From positions 17,399,561-17,463,560 of the forward strand of contig NC_088775.1 of NCBI RefSeq assembly GCF_954871325.1: 64,000 bases of DNA. Reading direction: 5' to 3'. A program made the translations under genes and the position numbers. This document shows positions 58,224-64,000 of this stretch, piece after piece. The stretch is from Gordionus sp. m RMFG-2023 (lineage: Eukaryota; Nematomorpha; Gordioida; Chordodea; Parachordodidae). A model generated the notes under the pieces. The model saw only the letters and a program-made list of their open reading frames with translations, was not told the origin of the DNA and did not search any database. Each line of letters opens with the position of its first letter. The stretch's first letter is position 1.

Positions 58224-60867
58224 TTTTGAATCTAGGAAAATAATTCTCCGAAAAAAAAATTCCCAGAAAAAAAAAATTCTTTAGAAAAAAATTCCCCGGA
58301 AAATAATTCCCTTTTTTTGATCCTATAAAATATTCAGTTATTTTTAGAAAATTAACAAAATTGAAAAAATATCCCCAAATAAAATATTTAAAATTTGAGA
58401 AAATCAACAAAATAATAAAAAATTTCCTAAATAAAATTGTTAAACAAAATTATGAATAATCACTGGTGATTAATATTAAACCTAACCAAATTTTTAAATT
58501 ATTATTAATCAGGTTTGGTGAAAATTGAACAAAACAATATTTATAAAATAAACGAATTGGATACTTAGTCTCTGTGATATTAAGTAAAATATCATTATAA
58601 GCTAAGTAAAGATAATGGCCAGCCCAGATTTTTTATTTTGTCCCGGATTTGTAAATTCATACCTTAATTAAATCAAAATGTATTTTAAATTCAAATTCCC
58701 TCGAAGATTTGAGGTTTTAAATAATAAAACGAAAGTTAATAAATCTAGTTCACCTTTACACATTTTCATCAACTTTTAGATATTAATTGAAAATCAAATT
58801 TTTATTTTAATATTATAAAAAATATTTATTTTTATACAAATTATTAATCATTTCCATGAAGTTTTTATAAATATATTAAAAATTTATTAAATCAGTTTGA
58901 GATAAGACGCTTTTCACATTTGCCTTCAAAAATAGTTGGCTTGTTATTTTGATATTTGTCTGGCAAAAATAATAGCATGACTTTTACTAACTCTTAAATA
59001 TGCCCTTTTTTTGTTTTTAAGGTTAATGATGGGCTATTAAATGATATAATTATATATAAAAATTATGTGGCGAAATAAGAAACTTGCAATTCAACCTGGT
59101 CTCCTATATTTGATAAAAATAAAATTATTTTACCGAAGTATATAATGCTTGCTCTAAGAATTTAAGTGGCTAAATACAAAATCAATATAAAACTTACTAA
59201 ATTATATTTTTCACTGCCCAATTTGAATTAAATACTGCCAAAAGTAATGAAAAATGCTGACCATTCTAATAAAAAAACATCTATTTCAGAGGTGATTATG
59301 AGTACTGAATATTATATGTTTAAATCTTATAATTATTATTTTGCTTATGAATTTTTTTTAAATTTATAGAAAAAAAATAAAACCATTCTTAAAATAAGCA
59401 CTTGTAATCAGTGGTTTGGATCAATACTTTTTTGAAAATTTATATCAGATACAATTTTTAAAACAAATAGTATTAACATAAAAAGATTCCATTTTGTTAT
59501 TTTTGTCCGGGATTCAGACTGATATAAACGTACGGAACAGAATAGTGTTCTAATATTAATGTAATATTTTTTTTAACCTTAGTGGCGTGTGGGTTGGAAA
59601 TACACCCCCCCCCACCCTCTTCTTGGTAAATACAATGTGGTTAAATGATTTATTTTCATAATATCTATTGAAATTTAGATTATGGAAATAACCTCCCTCT
59701 TCTAGGAAAAAATTTGTTTTCTTTTTCAATTTTAAATTGTAAAACATCTTCCATAATTTTCATTTATTTATTTCTATAAAAATCTATCATGTTTTCTTTT
59801 CAAGATGTCACAAATCTATACTTTTTATGCTATCTACTAGGGCTGTGCTGTTATTAAATATCGGATCGGCACCGATATTTAACATTTTCCAAAAATATCG
59901 GATCAGGCAGATATCTAAAACCCGATCTGATCTTTTTATTTGTTATTTTATGTATATTTGTTTTACATTAATATTATTTGCTAAATAATTTTTTTTTAAA
60001 CAATGTAAATGCACAACACCCTTTAAATTTTATTTATTTAAATAGATTTATAGTATTTTAAAAGTTTTTTTATAAAAATAGAAAGGAACACCCAAAGTTT
60101 TATTTATTTTAAATATTTTTAACCAATTTTATTATTATTTTTTTCAAATATGGTAACTGAATTGTGGATATATTTTATTTAAAAAAATATAATATATTAA
60201 AATTTTATATATTAAATATTATAATACATAGCATAAAATAGATATATTATTAAATATATTTAATCTATTATAATTATTTTAATTATTGTAGAAATAAAAA
60301 AATTAAATTAAATGCATAATTCGATTTTTTGCATAAAAAATATTAATTTCTTAATTACATTTGGTTCAATGGGAGGTGGTGAAAAATCAATATAAATATC
60401 GGATTAATTTTGACCAATATTGGAAAATATCGAATAGGTGAAAATATGTGGGTGGATCGGCACAGCCCTACTATCTAATAAATTATAAAGTATCAAAACT
60501 ACCAACCGATTTATTAATTCCCATATTTTAAGATTGCCCCATATCGCTTAGAATTAAAACAGAAATAGTGCTCAAAAAAATCGTCAAAGGTCGAGATTAA
60601 ATATTCAAATTTCAGAAAATACTGAATATAATTTTTTAGAAATATTTTCGCTATTTTAGCCGTGGGGTTATTTTTGATAATTTAAAAAAATTATTCGGGG
60701 AATTTTTTTTCCCCTATTTTTAATTTAATCTAAAAAATGGAGAATTTATTTCCGGGGAATAATTTTCTATGGGAATTTTTTTCCCGGGTAATTATTTTCC
60801 TAGGATTTTTTTTCCGGGAAATTATTTTCCAGGGGATATTTTTTAATGAGAATTATTTTTACCATAT
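58224..60867. mobile_element. Arrayed-end DNA element, copy 2 (2.0 kb plus a MITE)
   Basis: Same family as 724-2798: both begin GAATCTAGGAAAATAA near the left limit and end TTACCA near the right. A perfect 8-bp duplication TTTTATAC flanks it (58216-58223 and 60868-60875). The right array (60690-60850) has at least seven GGGGAATTATTTTCC-type units. A 633-bp hAT MITE is inserted at 59838; without it the length is about 2.0 kb, close to copy 1. No transposase. Confidence 0.75.
59838..60470. mobile_element. hAT MITE, copy 2 (633 bp)
   Basis: The ends TAGGGCTGTGCTG and GGATCGGCACAGCCCTA are inverted; flanks CTATCTAC and CTATCTAA agree at 7 of 8. Same family as 32396-33053, in the opposite orientation. 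Confidence 0.88.
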
Positions 60868-60875
60868 TTTTATAC

Positions 60876-61377
60876 ACTAAAAAAATTAAATATGTATAAA
60901 GAATACAATCAGGTGTGATATTGGTGGAAACCGGCCTATATCATATACGGATCGGCTTCCAAAAAGTGATATCGGTAGTCCGGGCCGGGCTGAAATTTTT
61001 TTTAAAAAAATTAAAGCAATTATTTTTTATTTTTTAGAAATAAAAATTTTATATTCTATTTAAAATTGTGAAATAAGAGTTTTTCCCATCTATGTAGTTT
61101 TAATATAATAATATAAATATTGTATTTTAAAAAAAATGAATTAAATTATGCATGTTTTACTTTGTACCATTCTTTATAAATTTTTATAATAAATTTTACA
61201 CCAAATGAAAATATAAAAAACATGCAGAGGAAATAAAGCAAAAAATAAAATATATTCATCCAATAAGAAAGGAAACTTGATTTTTTACTTTTTATTTTTA
61301 CTTACATATATGAAAAAAGGGTTACTGCCACTAGGGGTGGGACCAATACCAATATAATATTGGTTTACAATACCAAT
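60876..61377. other. AT-rich DNA with fragments of two hAT-type repeats
   Basis: GTAGTCCGGGCCGGGCTG near 60980 belongs to the GC-box family. CTAGGGGTGGGACCAATACC at 61331 looks like the left end of a different hAT-type element, broken 40 bases later by copy C of the Sola2-like family. Confidence 0.4.
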
Positions 61378-64000
61378 GGGTAATTCCATACCAAATCGAT
61401 AACTTTTCGGCTCGACCTTTTTAATTTCGATAAAATTTTGTATACTGAGAGAATATCATTAGAAAGCATCGAATCCAAAATTTTAGCTTCCTAGTACTCA
61501 TAGTTCCTGAGATATCAATGGTCAAAAGTGCCAAAAATGACTTTTTTCGAAAAATGCGATTTTTTAAAATTGAGATAAGTTAAAAAATAATGATTTTAAA
61601 AATATAAGTTATGTGTCAATTTATAACTCTATTAAGGGCCTTTTATTGAATATTAAAAAATTTTTCAAAATAATATTGTTGCGGTTTTTATTTAAGTTAT
61701 AAATTTTAAACATGAAAACTCCAAGTGTTTCGCTTTCCAAATTTTTTTGAATTTAATATTTTCTTATTCTCTAACCTTATATCTATTCATAAAAAAAATT
61801 TAAACTTGGGACAGCCATGGGTTTTTTTAGTTGTTGCGATTTAAAAAATCAAAAAATAAATATTATTTTCAAAAATAGATGGCGCTCCTTTATAAAATTA
61901 CGCGTTTTGTTAAAATTATTATTTTTTTTAAACTTTTTCCCATTTTAAACATAAATAATAAGATTTTCCAGCATTAATATTATGAAAATATATTATTTAG
62001 ATCATTTGATAGACTACTTATTATTATTACTTTATTGATAACTTGTAAAATTTATTAGTTTTTAAAATAAATGATTAATTTCCTAAAAAGATAATTACAA
62101 TTCCTATATAAGAAAATATAATTAATTTTTGAAAGATAATAGCAAGTTTTCATGCACCTGCCTTGATATTAATTAATTTTTATTTTACAAATATTTCAAT
62201 ATTAATTTTTTCTTAAAATTATTTATAATGTATAAATATAAATGTGCAAATCCTTTTAAAGAATCTAAACACTTTAATTGTAAAAAGAACTTGCGTAAAG
62301 TCACGACGTGGATGACACAATTTCCAAACATAGAGGCAGAACACTATATTTGTGATAAATGTCGTAAGCGTTTATCACAAAAAAATATTGAAAATATAAA
62401 TTCTGATAGCGAATATGTAAATAATATCCCCACAGCATCCGCATCAATAGATACAATCAATTTAACCTTAAACGAAATTGGAATATCTCCTATTAAGAAA
62501 AAAAAACTAACTGAAAAAAATTATCCAAAAAAAAGATAGCAAAAATATCAAAAGCTCTTTCAGATATAATAATTAACAATCCAGAATCGGACACAAAAGG
62601 CAATAATGATATTCTCAACAATATAAAATTACATTATCCTAATTTATTTAAAAATAAAAAATATCAATTGCTGACCATTCTGCCTCCTAATTGGAGTGCA
62701 AATAAAATAAAAACGGAATTCAACGCTACATATCATATGGCATATAATTCCAAAATCATTTTAGAAGAAAAGGGGATTCTTTCAACTCCAAATCGAAAGC
62801 CTGCAAAATATCTCAATCAAAAAACAGTTGATATTGTTAAAAGTTTTTTTTGCAGTGATGAAGTTAGCAGGGTATTACCAGGAAAAAAAGATTGCATATC
62901 TATCATTGAAAAGGGGGAACGAGTGAACGCTCAAAAAAGGCTAGTTCTTAATAATTTAAAAGAATTATATAATCATTTTAAGGAGAGTAATTCAAGCATA
63001 ATAATTGTATTTTCGAAATTCGCAAGCTTAAGACCAAAAAATTGCATATTGGCAGGGGCTAGCGGAACACATAGTGTATGCGTTTGTAGCATACACCAGA
63101 ATATTAAACTAATGATTTTAGGCTGTGAATTAGCAACATTGACTAAAAATGGTGAGGATATATTAACAACTTATAGAGATGTTATAGGCAGAATGATTTG
63201 CAACCCCCCATTACCAATCTGTTATTTTGGTGACTGTAGCGAGTGTCCTGGCTCGACACTCTTAAAAGAACGCATTGAAAAATTATTTATAAAAAATGAT
63301 ATAGCTCTTATTACGTTTAAACAATTGGTTTCGGTCGATAGAACTCTGGAGACTTTCTCAATCTTCAGACGAATTTATTAATTATTTTTTCAATAAAATA
63401 AATATTCTCATACGCCATTCATTTATTTGTGAACAACAAAGTTCATTTCACAATAACCTTAAAAATAGTTTAGAAAATAATCACTATCTAATTATTTGTG
63501 ACTTTTCAGAAAATTATTCCTTTATTGTCCAAGATGAAGTAGGGTTATCATTGGACAACTTCGCAAGCTACGCTGCATCCATTCTCAATTTATTATAAAA
63601 TAGGAAATCTAATTAACAACCTAAGTTTTGTGGTAATATCGGAATCCTTAATTCATAATACTGTTTCATTCCATTTATTCCAATCGCATTTGATTAATTT
63701 TTAAAAAAATAAATTCGACACTCCACCAGAAAAAATTTACTACTTTTCTGATGGTTCAGCAGCTCAATATAAAAATAGGAAAATCTTCATCAATGTTTGT
63801 TACCATGAAATCGATTTTGGTGTCCAAGCAGAATGGCATTTTTTTTCTAGGCACATGGTAAAAGTGTCTGCAACCGCATAGGCGGCACAGTAAAAAGGTT
63901 AGTTGTCAAGGCAAGCTTACAAAGACCTTATACACTGATCAAATAATTACACCTTTATAATTTTATAAATATGCGGAAGAGCATATAAAAGGTATAAATT
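61378..64000 (+). mobile_element. Sola2-like DNA transposon, copy C (runs off the window)
   Basis: The left inverted repeat GGGTAATTCCATACCAAATC (about 600 bp) is nearly the same as in copy A. The transposase region begins near 62228 and is cut by the window end at 64000. It is the best-preserved copy of the family here, though broken by several frame changes and at least one stop. The right inverted repeat is not in the window. Confidence 0.85.
62228..63999 (+). pseudogene. Sola2-like transposase (DDE type), broken and partial
   Basis: N-terminal cysteine-rich part (CANPFKESKHFNC, YICDKCRKRLS) at 62228-62536; after a frame change in an A run near 62530, LTILPPNWSANKIKTEF, LPGKKDCISI, CILAGASGTHSVCVCSIHQN, CNPPLPICYFGDCSECPG and VDRTLETFS (to 63381). 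In further frames: CDFSENYSFIVQD (first catalytic Asp, about 63500), YHWTTSQATLHPF, YYFSDGSAAQYKNRK (second Asp, about 63745), and DFGVQAEWHF with the third catalytic region beyond. The known family ends with a Tudor-like domain, seen in copies A and B. The DDE assignment is my reading of these motifs. Confidence 0.8.

Noticed and set aside
1-64000. True tRNA or rRNA genes
   Set aside because: Only degraded tRNA-like SINE heads were seen (8010-8102 and 10125-10205); no cloverleaf with conserved arms could be drawn.

Overview
The window looks like a very AT-rich animal (invertebrate) nuclear genome. The reasons are spliced genes with GT-AG introns, three recognisable metazoan-type host genes, and a dense load of eukaryotic transposons. 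I cannot name the species. Everything was read by eye; no alignment or search was run.

Host genes. (1) The 3' end of a NUDCD3-type NudC co-chaperone gene lies on + (exons 3155-3393 and 3934-4044). (2) A complete diphosphoinositol polyphosphate phosphohydrolase (DIPP, NUDT3/NUDT4 type) gene lies on - and spans 8471-45003. Its four coding exons give 148 residues with a perfect Nudix box; intron 1 is about 35.5 kb and holds most of the mobile DNA in the window, and intron 3 appears to be a GC-AG intron. (3) The last two exons of a divergent mitofusin gene lie on - (54072-54433 and 54747-55060). Several short exon-like reading frames (6930-7023, 9509-9636, 31691-31861) have no name.

Mobile DNA. 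The centrepiece is a 16.6-kb composite fold-back element (12749-29364) with a perfect 8-bp target duplication. Its ends are arrays of GCGA motifs and its inverted arms are built from tandem repeats (units of about 115 and 297 bp). Two younger elements sit in its right arm: a Sola2-like transposon (17674-20187) and a second fold-back element (21976-28917) with a perfect 9-bp duplication and arms of a roughly 300-bp unit full of TTAGTGCTT motifs. Around it are four Sola2-like transposons with very long inverted repeats, two 2-kb elements whose ends are arrays of a GGAAAATAATTCCC-like motif, several hAT elements and hAT MITEs with 8-bp duplications, a broken Harbinger transposase, a LINE 3' tail, tRNA-like SINE relics, and one small, recent Ty3/Gypsy element (47687-51422) with TG..CA LTRs and a perfect 5-bp duplication.

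Layout: 1-8.1 kb, NUDCD3 end, MITEs and an arrayed-end element; 8.4-45 kb, the DIPP gene with its transposon-filled intron; 45-54 kb, mostly empty AT-rich DNA plus the Gypsy element; 54-55.1 kb, mitofusin; 55.7-64 kb, Sola2-like and arrayed-end elements nested with hAT MITEs. The host genes are functionally unrelated to each other (chaperone, inositol pyrophosphate turnover, mitochondrial fusion).
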